Of a stretch of 64,000 nt of DNA, positions 8,144 through 17,413 are shown one piece after another. A model generated the notes under the pieces. It had not been told where the DNA came from, did no database searches, and worked only from the letters and a program-made list of their open reading frames with translations. Both the position numbers and the translations under genes were made by a program. The stretch is taken from NCBI RefSeq assembly GCF_003308995.1, contig NZ_QFFJ01000001.1, positions 3,286,001 to 3,350,000 of the forward strand, written 5' to 3'. Source of the stretch: Chitinophaga flava. GTDB lineage: Bacteria > Bacteroidota > Bacteroidia > Chitinophagales > Chitinophagaceae. Position 1 is the stretch's first letter, and the number at the start of each line of letters is the position of its first letter.

Positions 8144-9211
8144 TTAGAAAATAAATGCGCCCGTTTCCATATCAATAGCCGTGGCTGGCGGACGAGGGTC
8201 CAGAAAACGGAAGTTATCTGTATCTACAATAAAAGGAGCCGTTGACAAAATAAGGCTGCCGGCAATCCCATCCACCGGAGCTCCCCGTCTCCTGAAGCTT
8301 TTCCTTCTTTTGCGATTCTCTATAAAATCAGAAAAAATATACCCATAGCCCTGCTTTTCTATAGGCAGAAACATATCCTCTACAACCCTGTATGCCTCTC
8401 CATCTTTTACAATGGCCCAGCAACTAATTAAGGACTCTTTCTTTCCATCTGGCATGATCTTAAAAACATCCAGTTGTCGCCTATGTTTCTCCATCTCAAA
8501 AGTCCTGATAGAAGGATTATTTTCCCTGAACTCCTCAAAGCTCATATAGACGCCATCATTTAGTTTGGCAGCCATCAATGCAGGAATTTCTCTTTTCCTA
8601 ATATGTCGTGTAACAATACTTGCTTTAGTCAAAAACGATTCGCCGGTTTCGGGTGATTTCAGCAGTAACCTATTCAGGGCTTCAGCGATATCTGTCTTAT
8701 GCTTAAAGTTGGCAAGCATTCCGGAGCTCATCTTAATATCATCCACCGTATTAAGCCGTTTGTATTGCATACCGTCAGGTGAGCCATAAACAGTAGCTTT
8801 CAGGCGCACATAAGATTTTTCCATTATCCCGGCCCCTCTTGCCGCAACGCGCAGGTCTTCCACCACCCATAGCAATTTGACGCCATCAGGTGTATATAGA
8901 TGTGAATAGGCTTTATCAATATAATCTGCCAGGTAGGAACTCATATTCCTGTCTGGTACATAAGACTGGAAGGCGAACTCCATGCCTACCCGCAGATAGC
9001 CCATATGGGCAGTATCCCATACAACACAAACCACCTCGATACCGCTGATTTTATACGGAAGCTTGTCTGCAGACAACTGCGGTTTTTTAGTCAGCTCTAT
9101 CTTATTGGTATTGATTGTTTTAATCGTATCCTCGGACGGATACTGGGCCCGGACCTGCTGTGCAAAACCAGTCAGCAGGCTGGCAAATATCAGGGAGTAT
9201 TTTATAGACAT
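8144..9211 (-). CDS. Hypothetical secreted protein
   Basis: 355 aa, not recognised. It has a signal peptide (IFASLLTGFAQQVRAQ, about residues 8-23), so it is exported. No clear catalytic motif, membrane segment or repeat is visible. One segment, RYVLRAA-type in character but here KLLWVVEDLRVAARG, precedes a basic stretch ENRKRRKSFRRRG near residue 310. It is read leftward and diverges from gltB, with a 343-bp gap between them. Confidence 0.7.
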   Translation of the reverse strand: MSIKYSLIFASLLTGFAQQVRAQYPSEDTIKTINTNKIELTKKPQLSADKLPYKISGIEVVCVVWDTAHMGYLRVGMEFAFQSYVPDRNMSSYLADYIDKAYSHLYTPDGVKLLWVVEDLRVAARGAGIMEKSYVRLKATVYGSPDGMQYKRLNTVDDIKMSSGMLANFKHKTDIAEALNRLLLKSPETGESFLTKASIVTRHIRKREIPALMAAKLNDGVYMSFEEFRENNPSIRTFEMEKHRRQLDVFKIMPDGKKESLISCWAIVKDGEAYRVVEDMFLPIEKQGYGYIFSDFIENRKRRKSFRRRGAPVDGIAGSLILSTAPFIVDTDNFRFLDPRPPATAIDMETGAFIF

Positions 9212-9554
9212 CGTATATAGGCACGGGTTATAGAATGGTAAATGATCCTTAAAATTAGGAAAATCATCTTTCCGGCTATGAAAGTGGTCTTATTATATTG
9301 ATAAAACCTCCAAAAAAGAGGTATTTACCATTCACGGTCGGGAATCGGCCCTGCGTCGCAGTCATTTTTTTATAAATTCTAACAATAAGCACCTTCATTT
9401 TATTTTTTTCTAAATTTTTTGCTTCTAACAAAAATTTGTATAAAAAATCCCGCCTTCCTTTAGTATCTTTAAACCGTTCCCGAATTATATCGTACACCAC
9501 CCATCGACGCAAGTCAGAAGGGAGGGGTGTGTCAAAGCAAAAAATCTAAACCAA
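9212..9554. other. Intergenic region upstream of gltB
   Basis: 343 bp between the divergent hypothetical gene and gltB. TATCTTTA at 9464-9471 is one base off the TAnnTTTG -7 consensus and may drive gltB, giving a leader of about 80 nt. The leader contains an imperfect hairpin (ACACCACCC near 9494 with GGGAGGGGTGTG near 9520). A 78-codon frame on the minus strand crosses this region and is not supported. Confidence 0.4.
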
Positions 9555-12500
9555 ATGGATGAAGTGAAGCAAACGCAAGGTTTATACCGTCCGGAATTTG
9601 AACATGACGCCTGCGGAACAGGTTTTACGGCTCACATCAAAGGGCGTAAATCCCACCATATTATACGTGATGCCCTCACCATGCTGGAAAACATGGAACA
9701 CCGCGGAGCCTGCGGTTGTGAGCAAAACACAGGAGATGGTGCAGGAATTCTGTTCCAGGTACCTCATGAATTTTTGTATGATGAATGCCTGCGATTAGGC
9801 ATCAGCTTACCCGAATTTGGTAAGTATGGCGTAGGCATGATCTTTTTCCCGAAAGAACCGCGCTGGCGCGAAGAATGCAGGGAAATACTGCAACGCAGTG
9901 CTGAAAAGCTGGGCCTGGAGATACTGGGCTACCGTAAAGTACCCGTTCGCCCTGATGGCATCGGTGAATCCGCCCTGTCTGTAGAGCCGGAAATAGAACA
10001 GGTATTTATTGCCTGTCCTTATCATATCAGCGATCCGGAAGCATTCGAGCGTAAGCTGTTCGTACTCCGCAACTACGTCTCCAAAACCGTACGTAATACT
10101 ATTCCAAAGGAAAAAGCGCTGTTCTACATCGCCTCCCTTTCCTATAAAACAATCGTATATAAAGGTCAGCTGACGACCTATCAGGTACGCCATTATTATA
10201 CTGACCTGAGCGATGAGAAGATGGTATCCGCCTTTGCCCTCATCCACTCCCGTTTTGCGACCAATACCTTCCCCAGCTGGCGGTTGGCCCACCCTTACCG
10301 CTATATCGCCCACAACGGGGAAATCAATACACTCAAAGGAAACCTCAACTGGCTCCGTTCCGGTGAGCGTGACTTTGTATCCAAATATTTCACGCCGGAG
10401 GAAATGGACATGCTACTGCCCATCGTAGAAGAAGGACAGTCAGACTCCGCCAGCCTCGACAACGTTATAGAGCTGCTGACCATGACAGGCCGCTCCCTGC
10501 CTCATGTAATGATGATGCTCATCCCGGAAGCATGGGATGGCAACGAAGACATGGCTGCAGAAAAGAAAGCATTTTACGAATACCACGCCTCCCTCATGGA
10601 GCCCTGGGATGGACCGGCATCCATCTCCTTCACCGATGGTAAAATCATCGGTGCCACCCTGGACCGTAACGGTTTACGCCCCAGCCGCTTTGTGGTGACC
10701 AAAGATGATCGCGTGATCATGGCCTCAGAAGCCGGCGTATTGCCTATCGATCCAAAGAATGTTAAACAGAAAGGCCGCCTGCAACCCGGTAAAATGTTTA
10801 TCGTAGACATGGACCAGGGCCGCATTATCGGCGACGAAGAGCTCAAACAACAGATCTGTTCCCAGCAGCCTTACGGCGAATGGCTCAACAAATACAAGAT
10901 CCGCCTGGAAGAGCTGCCAGAGCCAAGGGTTACCTTCAGCCACCTCGAACACGATCAGATATTCAAATACCAGCGCGCTTTTGGCTACAGCACAGAAGAC
11001 CTGGAGCATATCATCTCACCCATGGCCATCGACGGCAAAGAGCCTATAGGCTCCATGGGCACCGATACACCGCTGGCAGCACTGAGCAACCAGCCGCAAC
11101 ATCTGGCCAACTATTTCAAACAGCTATTTGCCCAGGTAACCAACCCACCCATCGATCCCATCCGGGAACGACTGGTGATGTCACTCGCCACCTTCGTAGG
11201 CGGCAATGGCAACCTGCTTGATGAAGATCCGCTGCACTGTCATAGCCTGGCACTGCGCCATCCTATCCTCAACAACTACGAGCTGGAGAAGATTCGCAGT
11301 ATTGACACCGGTCTGTTTCAGGCTAAAACACTGCATACCTACTTCAAGGCCGACGGCAAACCCGGCTCCCTTGAAAAAGGCCTGGCACGTCTCTGTCGCT
11401 ACGCTGTAGATGCAGTGGAAGATGGCTTTGAAGTGATCATCCTCTCAGACCGCGCAATCGACTCTGAACACGCTGCCATTCCTTCTCTGCTGGCTGCTTC
11501 CGCTGTACACCACCACCTGATCCGCAAAGGTATCCGTGGCTCGGTAGGTCTCATCGTGGAAGCCGGCGATGTATGGGAAGTACACCACTTCGCCTGCCTG
11601 CTCGGTTTCGGCGCCACCGCTGTAAATCCTTATCTGGCCCTCAGCACCATCCGCGACCTGAAGCTGTCCAACAAACTGGACACCTCCTGCGATGTGGACA
11701 AACTGAAGAAAAACTATATCAAAGCCATCTGCGACGGCCTCCTGAAAGTATTCTCCAAAATGGGCATCTCCACCCTGCAATCTTATCAGGGTGCACAGAT
11801 CTTCGAAATACTGGGCATCAACCAGCAGGTGGTAGACAAATACTTCACCGGCGCGGTATCCCGTATACAAGGCCTCGGCCTCGACGAAATCGCCCGTGAA
11901 ACACTGGCTAAACACTGGATGGGCTACGGCCGCAAGGAAAAACCGGTACAACGGCTTACAGAAGGCGGCGTATACCAATGGAAACGCAAAGGGGAGTTTC
12001 ACCTCTTTAATCCTACTACCATACACCTGCTGCAGTATTCTACCCGTATGGGCGACTACAGCATCTTTAAAAAATACTCCAAGGCCGTTAATGACCAGAG
12101 CGAAAAAGCCTGCACACTTCGTAGTCTGTTTTCGTTCAGGCGTAACCGTTCTTCCATCTCCATCGAGGAGGTAGAACCAGCCAGCACCATCCTGAAACGT
12201 TTCGCTACAGGAGCTATGAGCTTTGGTTCTATCTCACACGAAGCCCACTCCACCCTGGCCATTGCCATGAACCGTATTGGTGCCAAAAGCAATACCGGTG
12301 AAGGGGGAGAAGATGAAATACGCTACGAGCAACTGCCCAACGGCGACTCTATGCGTTCTGCTATCAAACAGGTAGCCAGCGCCCGTTTTGGCGTAACCAG
12401 CTACTACCTGACCAATGCCGACGAACTACAGATTAAAATGGCCCAGGGCGCAAAACCCGGTGAGGGCGGACAGCTGCCCGGCCATAAAGTGGACGACTGG

Positions 12501-14084
12501 ATTGCGAAAGTGAGACACTCCACACCAGGTGTAGGTCTTATCTCGCCACCACCACACCACGATATTTATTCTATCGAGGACCTGGCACAGCTCATCTATG
12601 ACCTGAAAAATGCCAACCGTGCCGCCCGTATCAGCGTAAAACTGGTATCCAAAGCCGGTGTAGGCACCATCGCTGCCGGCGTGGCCAAAGCACATGCCGA
12701 CGTAGTACTGGTATCCGGTCATGATGGCGGTACCGGCGCCTCTCCGGAAAGCTCTATCAAACATGCCGGCCTCCCTTGGGAACTGGGCCTCGCAGAATCT
12801 CACCAGACGCTGGTGAAAAACAAACTGCGGAGCAGGGTAGTGCTGCAAACAGACGGTCAGCTGAAAACAGGCCGCGATATCGCTATCGCCACCCTGCTTG
12901 GCGCCGAAGAATGGGGCGTAGCCACTGCTGCTCTTGTAGTAGAAGGCTGTATCATGATGCGTAAATGCCATCTCAATACCTGCCCTGTAGGTGTAGCCAC
13001 ACAGGATGGAGAGCTGCGCAAACGCTTCTCCGGCGATCCTCAGCACGTGGTAAACCTCTTCAACTTCCTGGTGGAAGAACTGCGCGAAATCATGGCTGAT
13101 CTGGGCTTCCGTACCATCAACGAAATGGTAGGCCAGGTAGATTGCCTGCAAATGCGCGAGGGCATCACCCACTGGAAAACACAGAAACTGGACCTCTCGC
13201 CCATACTCTACAAAGAACCAGCCGCTCCTGAAACAGGCCTGTACAAACAGGAAGAACAGGATCATGGTATCAGCGAAGTGCTGGACTGGCAGCTGCTCAA
13301 AGCAGCCCAGCCTGCCCTGGATAAAAAAACAAGAGTATATCAACAGTATACCGTTAAAAATACAGACCGCACAGTAGGGACCATTCTTTCCAACGAAGTG
13401 TCTAAGCGATACAAAAGCGAAGGCCTGCCGGAAGATACCCTGCACTTCAAATTCACAGGCTCCGCGGGGCAGAGCTTCGGCGCCTTCACTACCAAGGGCA
13501 TCACCATGGAACTAGAAGGAGAAGCCAATGACTATTTCGGTAAAGGACTGTCTGGCTCCAAACTGATTCTCTATCCTCACGGAGAAGCTGGTTTCAAAGC
13601 CGAAGAAAATATCATTGCGGGCAACGTATGTTTCTACGGCGCCACCTCCGGTGAAGCCTATATCCGCGGGAAAGCCGGCGAACGCTTCTGCGTACGCAAC
13701 TCCGGAGCTACCATCGTGGCAGAAGGAGTAGGCGACCACGGTTGCGAATATATGACCGGCGGGAAAGCCGTGATCCTTGGTGAAACAGGTCGCAACTTCG
13801 GCGCAGGTATGAGCGGCGGTATCGCTTATGTGTACGATGTTAATGGTTCCTTCGCCAACCACTGCAACCGCGACATGATTGATCTTGATCCGCTGGACCA
13901 GGATGATGTGGCCGCCCTGCACGACCTGATCACTAAACATCACGCCTACACGAACAGCACCGTGGCTAAATTCATATTAAAAGACTGGGAAAACCAGCTG
14001 CGCCACTTCGTGAAAGTATTCCCTAAAGAATACAAGGCTGTACTGAAAGCTGGTGTAGCTCAGGCACAGAAGATAAACCGTTAA
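9555..14084 (+). CDS. gltB: Glutamate synthase large subunit (NADPH-GOGAT alpha)
   Basis: 1509 aa, full length. It starts with a 19-residue propeptide ending before Cys20 in EHDACGTGF; that Cys is the glutaminase nucleophile of the N-terminal class II amidotransferase domain. Next come the central domain and the FMN-binding synthase domain (SFGSISHEAHSTLA, GAKSNTGEGGED, HDGGTGASPESS). The 3Fe-4S motif CIMMRKCHLNTCPVG lies near residue 1130, and a GXGXG beta-helix domain (GKAVILGETGRNFGAGMSGG) closes the protein. It transfers the glutamine amide to 2-oxoglutarate. The beta subunit gene follows 76 bp downstream, so the two form an ammonium assimilation operon. Confidence 0.97.
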   Translation: MDEVKQTQGLYRPEFEHDACGTGFTAHIKGRKSHHIIRDALTMLENMEHRGACGCEQNTGDGAGILFQVPHEFLYDECLRLGISLPEFGKYGVGMIFFPKEPRWREECREILQRSAEKLGLEILGYRKVPVRPDGIGESALSVEPEIEQVFIACPYHISDPEAFERKLFVLRNYVSKTVRNTIPKEKALFYIASLSYKTIVYKGQLTTYQVRHYYTDLSDEKMVSAFALIHSRFATNTFPSWRLAHPYRYIAHNGEINTLKGNLNWLRSGERDFVSKYFTPEEMDMLLPIVEEGQSDSASLDNVIELLTMTGRSLPHVMMMLIPEAWDGNEDMAAEKKAFYEYHASLMEPWDGPASISFTDGKIIGATLDRNGLRPSRFVVTKDDRVIMASEAGVLPIDPKNVKQKGRLQPGKMFIVDMDQGRIIGDEELKQQICSQQPYGEWLNKYKIRLEELPEPRVTFSHLEHDQIFKYQRAFGYSTEDLEHIISPMAIDGKEPIGSMGTDTPLAALSNQPQHLANYFKQLFAQVTNPPIDPIRERLVMSLATFVGGNGNLLDEDPLHCHSLALRHPILNNYELEKIRSIDTGLFQAKTLHTYFKADGKPGSLEKGLARLCRYAVDAVEDGFEVIILSDRAIDSEHAAIPSLLAASAVHHHLIRKGIRGSVGLIVEAGDVWEVHHFACLLGFGATAVNPYLALSTIRDLKLSNKLDTSCDVDKLKKNYIKAICDGLLKVFSKMGISTLQSYQGAQIFEILGINQQVVDKYFTGAVSRIQGLGLDEIARETLAKHWMGYGRKEKPVQRLTEGGVYQWKRKGEFHLFNPTTIHLLQYSTRMGDYSIFKKYSKAVNDQSEKACTLRSLFSFRRNRSSISIEEVEPASTILKRFATGAMSFGSISHEAHSTLAIAMNRIGAKSNTGEGGEDEIRYEQLPNGDSMRSAIKQVASARFGVTSYYLTNADELQIKMAQGAKPGEGGQLPGHKVDDWIAKVRHSTPGVGLISPPPHHDIYSIEDLAQLIYDLKNANRAARISVKLVSKAGVGTIAAGVAKAHADVVLVSGHDGGTGASPESSIKHAGLPWELGLAESHQTLVKNKLRSRVVLQTDGQLKTGRDIAIATLLGAEEWGVATAALVVEGCIMMRKCHLNTCPVGVATQDGELRKRFSGDPQHVVNLFNFLVEELREIMADLGFRTINEMVGQVDCLQMREGITHWKTQKLDLSPILYKEPAAPETGLYKQEEQDHGISEVLDWQLLKAAQPALDKKTRVYQQYTVKNTDRTVGTILSNEVSKRYKSEGLPEDTLHFKFTGSAGQSFGAFTTKGITMELEGEANDYFGKGLSGSKLILYPHGEAGFKAEENIIAGNVCFYGATSGEAYIRGKAGERFCVRNSGATIVAEGVGDHGCEYMTGGKAVILGETGRNFGAGMSGGIAYVYDVNGSFANHCNRDMIDLDPLDQDDVAALHDLITKHHAYTNSTVAKFILKDWENQLRHFVKVFPKEYKAVLKAGVAQAQKINR

Positions 14085-14160
14085 TAATGAAAAGATTTTT
14101 CCAGCGGATATCAGGCCTGGCCTGGTATTCACTGGAAGAAGGAAAAAATAAATTAGGACT

Positions 14161-15636
14161 ATGGGTAAACCTACAGGATTCCTGGAATTTACACGAGAGC
14201 AGCCCGGGAAATCTGATCCCCGGGAAAGGATCAGTCACTACAACGAGTTTGTAGAACGTTTTCCTGACAACAAATTGAACCAGCAGGCTGCCCGTTGTAT
14301 GAACTGCGGCGTTCCTTTCTGCCACAGCGGCTGCCCGCTCGGCAACGTAATACCTGAATTTAATCATGCTGTTTACCGTCAGGACTGGCAGGAAGCCTAT
14401 GATATCCTGACGTCTACCAATAACTTCCCGGAATTTACGGGCCGTATCTGTCCGGCTCCCTGTGAAAGCGCCTGTGTGCTGGGTATCAACCAGCCGCCAG
14501 TGGCCATCGAGGAAATCGAAAAGCATATCATTGAAATTGCTTTCGATAAAGGACTGGTACAGGCTAAAATCCCCCGGATGCGTACCGGCAAAAAAGTGGC
14601 CGTTGTTGGCTCCGGACCAGCCGGGCTGGCTGCTGCTGCGCAGCTCAACTATGCCGGTCATACTGTTACCGTGTTTGAAAGAGATGATAAACCCGGAGGA
14701 CTACTCCGCTATGGTATTCCCGATTTCAAACTGGAAAAGTGGACCATCGACCGCAGGATCAAACTGATGGAAGAAGAAGGCGTGACTTTCCAATGTAATG
14801 CCAACGTAGGCGTTAACGTTAGTACCAACGATTTGTTGAGGGAATACAATGCCATCGTACTTGCCGGTGGCTCCACTATTCCACGCGATCTTGGTATTGC
14901 TGGTCGCGAACTGAAAGGGGTTCATTATGCCATGGACTTCCTCAAACAGCAAAACAAAAGAGTAGGTAATATTCCCGTGGATGGTCAGGATATTCTGGCC
15001 ACCGGCAAAAATGTGGTAGTGATAGGAGGTGGTGATACCGGTTCCGACTGCGTAGGCACCAGCAACCGTCATGGCGCCATCAGCATTACACAGCTGGAGC
15101 TCATGCCCAAACCTCCGGGCGAGCGTACCGACTTTATGCCATGGCCTACCTACCCGATGATATTAAAAACATCCTCTTCCCATGAAGAAGGCGCTGACCG
15201 CCAATGGGCGATTGCCACCAAAGCCTTTGTGGGTGACGAAAACGGCCATCTGAAAGCCCTTCGTCTGGTGGACCTCCAATGGTCTCTGGGTACCGATGGC
15301 AGACCGGCCAAATTCACCGAAGTACCTGGCTCCGAAAGAGATATTCCCTGCGAACTGGCGCTGCTGGCCATGGGCTTCGTACATCCGCAACATACCGGCA
15401 TGCTGGAACAGCTGGATGTAGAACAAGATGAAAGAGGCAATGTCAAAGCGACTGAAAAAGATTACCTGACATCCATTCCTAAAGTATTTGCTGCTGGCGA
15501 TATGCGCCGCGGACAATCACTGGTGGTATGGGCCATCAGTGAAGGTCGCGAGTGTGCGAGAAAAGTAGATGAATTCCTGATGGGAAGCTCCCAACTGGAA
15601 AGCAAAGACCATTCCTTACAGGCAATGGCACTCTGA
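14161..15636 (+). CDS. gltD: Glutamate synthase small subunit (NADPH-GOGAT beta)
   Basis: 491 aa. Two Cys-rich motifs bind 4Fe-4S clusters: CMNCGVPFCHSGCPLG (about residues 47-62) and CPAPCESACVLG (about 100). The FAD Rossmann motif is VAVVGSGPAGLAAA (near 148), the NADPH motif is VVVIGGGDTGSDC (near 286), and the FAD-closing segment is KVFAAGDMRRGQSLVVWAI near the end. Electrons pass from NADPH through FAD and Fe-S clusters to GltB. It is downstream of gltB, and a strong terminator follows at 15786. Confidence 0.97.
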   Translation: MGKPTGFLEFTREQPGKSDPRERISHYNEFVERFPDNKLNQQAARCMNCGVPFCHSGCPLGNVIPEFNHAVYRQDWQEAYDILTSTNNFPEFTGRICPAPCESACVLGINQPPVAIEEIEKHIIEIAFDKGLVQAKIPRMRTGKKVAVVGSGPAGLAAAAQLNYAGHTVTVFERDDKPGGLLRYGIPDFKLEKWTIDRRIKLMEEEGVTFQCNANVGVNVSTNDLLREYNAIVLAGGSTIPRDLGIAGRELKGVHYAMDFLKQQNKRVGNIPVDGQDILATGKNVVVIGGGDTGSDCVGTSNRHGAISITQLELMPKPPGERTDFMPWPTYPMILKTSSSHEEGADRQWAIATKAFVGDENGHLKALRLVDLQWSLGTDGRPAKFTEVPGSERDIPCELALLAMGFVHPQHTGMLEQLDVEQDERGNVKATEKDYLTSIPKVFAAGDMRRGQSLVVWAISEGRECARKVDEFLMGSSQLESKDHSLQAMAL

Positions 15637-15785
15637 TAATAATAGCGGTAAACTTTTAGCCTGTTGCTTAACAGGCTGAAGGCAACGTTCATAAAATATG
15701 ATGACAGCTAACGGCTAAAAGCTAGTAGCTATTTATTAACGCTTTTCTCATAAGCAGGTTTAGATTTTGTTGTAACCTTCAGCCG

Positions 15786-15815
15786 GGCCGGGTTTTTACC
15801 CGGCCTTTTATTTTG
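15786..15815 (+). terminator. Terminator of the gltBD operon
   Basis: GGCCGGGT (15786-15793), loop TTTT, ACCCGGCC (15798-15805), then TTTTATTTTG. A second, T-less hairpin (AGCCTGTT / AACAGGCT, 15658-15677) lies just after the gltD stop. Confidence 0.75.
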
Positions 15816-15855
15816 CCGGAATTGGCTTACTTTTACGGCCCCTATAACCTGTACC

Positions 15856-16434
15856 ATGAAACGATTCATTGCTGTTGCCGCAACCTGCCTGCTCTCTTTC
15901 CAGCTGCAGGCGCAGAAAAAAAATATCAAAGGGAAAGTCTATTATCAGGTGTATGAAATCTCTGCAGCCTCCATTGAAGCGCGGCCCCGGAAAACACTAT
16001 TGCTGCTCTCTTCCGGTCCCATGTCTAGCAGAAAATATATACAGGACCTCCAGTATGAGATGAAAAAAAGACTCGAGAAAAAAGGGCTGGCATGTTCTCT
16101 CGAATATATAGGTCTGGAGTCCGACAATTTGCAGGAAAAGATTAACACTGCTGTTAAAACACATCATCCCGATTTGTATATGGTGGTTACTCCTACCTCC
16201 ATACAAAACGTTATCGCTCAGGATAATTCCAACTCCAGCAGAATGATGGTAGATTGGACACAACAAACCTTTGACATCAATTTGTACGATAATACCTCCG
16301 GACAGCTCAATCTCTGGGAGGCCCGCCTGGAAAGCCGCGCCGATCTCTCCGGGGAGAAAATTTTCAGACGTCTGTCTGCCGCTCTGCTTGACCGCTGGGA
16401 AGAAATTGGTCTTATCCCGAAAAAGCCATCCTGA
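15856..16434 (+). CDS. Hypothetical secreted protein
   Basis: 192 aa, not recognised. The N-terminus MKRFIAVAATCLLSFQLQAQ is a signal peptide. The region RKTLLLLSSGPMSSRKYIQDLQYEMKKRLEKKG followed by HPDLYMVVTPTS suggests an alpha/beta fold with a strand-loop-helix start, but no named family can be assigned. The next gene, also a small secreted protein, follows about 100 bp later in the same direction, so the two may be co-transcribed. Confidence 0.7.
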   Translation: MKRFIAVAATCLLSFQLQAQKKNIKGKVYYQVYEISAASIEARPRKTLLLLSSGPMSSRKYIQDLQYEMKKRLEKKGLACSLEYIGLESDNLQEKINTAVKTHHPDLYMVVTPTSIQNVIAQDNSNSSRMMVDWTQQTFDINLYDNTSGQLNLWEARLESRADLSGEKIFRRLSAALLDRWEEIGLIPKKPS

Positions 16435-16537
16435 ACTTGATAGTTTTACAGACAGAATTAACAGATCAGCAGAAATAAATCCGCCGTTCAGCTATTTTCC
16501 CGGCGCTCAGCCATGATTCCGGATACATTTGTTATCT

Positions 16538-17179
16538 ATGAAACAATGGTGCTGCCTTTTGGGATTTTTTTTCATTTGCCTTTCTGCTGCTGCGCAGGAT
16601 CAGGGAGAAGAGAATCTTATCCTGTATGCCAGCACACTAAAAAAGGGACTCTATAAGTCGTTCCGGGAATTTCAGTTCAACAGCCCTTCGGAAGAAGGAG
16701 ATCTGGTGATAAAAAGCCGTAGTACCGCGGCCCAGATCTACCTGCTGGCCAGCAGAAATGAACTGGTGATGCGCGACCGGGCAGGGCAGGAGCATAAAAT
16801 AAAAAGCTACTGGGGCTTCTGTGATGGTCAGCATGTTTACATAAAAGATAATGGCCTGAATGAAATACACCAGGCAGGTTATTATTGCATTTATGAAATC
16901 CATGGTGTTCAACCATCCCGCAGTATCTACAATCAGGCGGATATGACTGTCAGTACACTCAACACTCCCATACATCTGAAAAAAGTTATCAACATCATTA
17001 CCGGCGAGATACTGGAGTTGTCTCTTTATAATCTCCGGAAATACATTCTGCCACAAGACCCCGAACTACTGGAAGAATTCAGCACAGACAAAGACAAAAA
17101 AGATAAGTTGGAATATTATATTTTCCGTTTTAACCAGCGCAACAAACCCTCCCTGTCTTCCCCTCAAAGCGGGAAATAA
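16538..17179 (+). CDS. Hypothetical secreted protein
   Basis: 213 aa from the ATG at 16538. A TTG four codons upstream is possible but less likely. The signal peptide is MKQWCCLLGFFFICLSAAAQ. The body is mixed alpha/beta with no recognised motif. It ends in an acidic and basic tail (STDKDKKDKLEYY) before NKPSLSSPQSGK. It lies between another small secreted protein and the tamB operon. Function unknown. Confidence 0.7.
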   Translation: MKQWCCLLGFFFICLSAAAQDQGEENLILYASTLKKGLYKSFREFQFNSPSEEGDLVIKSRSTAAQIYLLASRNELVMRDRAGQEHKIKSYWGFCDGQHVYIKDNGLNEIHQAGYYCIYEIHGVQPSRSIYNQADMTVSTLNTPIHLKKVINIITGEILELSLYNLRKYILPQDPELLEEFSTDKDKKDKLEYYIFRFNQRNKPSLSSPQSGK

Positions 17180-17413
17180 TCTACCCAACCACCAGCAACA
17201 GACGCTCTTTCCCACGTCTGCCATCAATTTTCAGTATGCCCGTTCACGTATTTTAGTGTATCCTTGCAGTATTATTCACCCCCAATACCTGCGGGTATGG
17301 ATTTTGTACTGGTGCAGGGCTAATCGGCGGAAACTCAGGGTTAAACCCGAAAAATAAACCATTGGAACGCTCGTGCGTTTTATTTCATAAATTACTTTTA
17401 GTAATCAAACATA

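Noticed and set aside
9276..9512. 78-codon minus-strand ORF upstream of gltB
   Set aside because: It covers the likely gltB promoter and leader, and its translation (basic, low complexity at the centre) has no features of a real protein.
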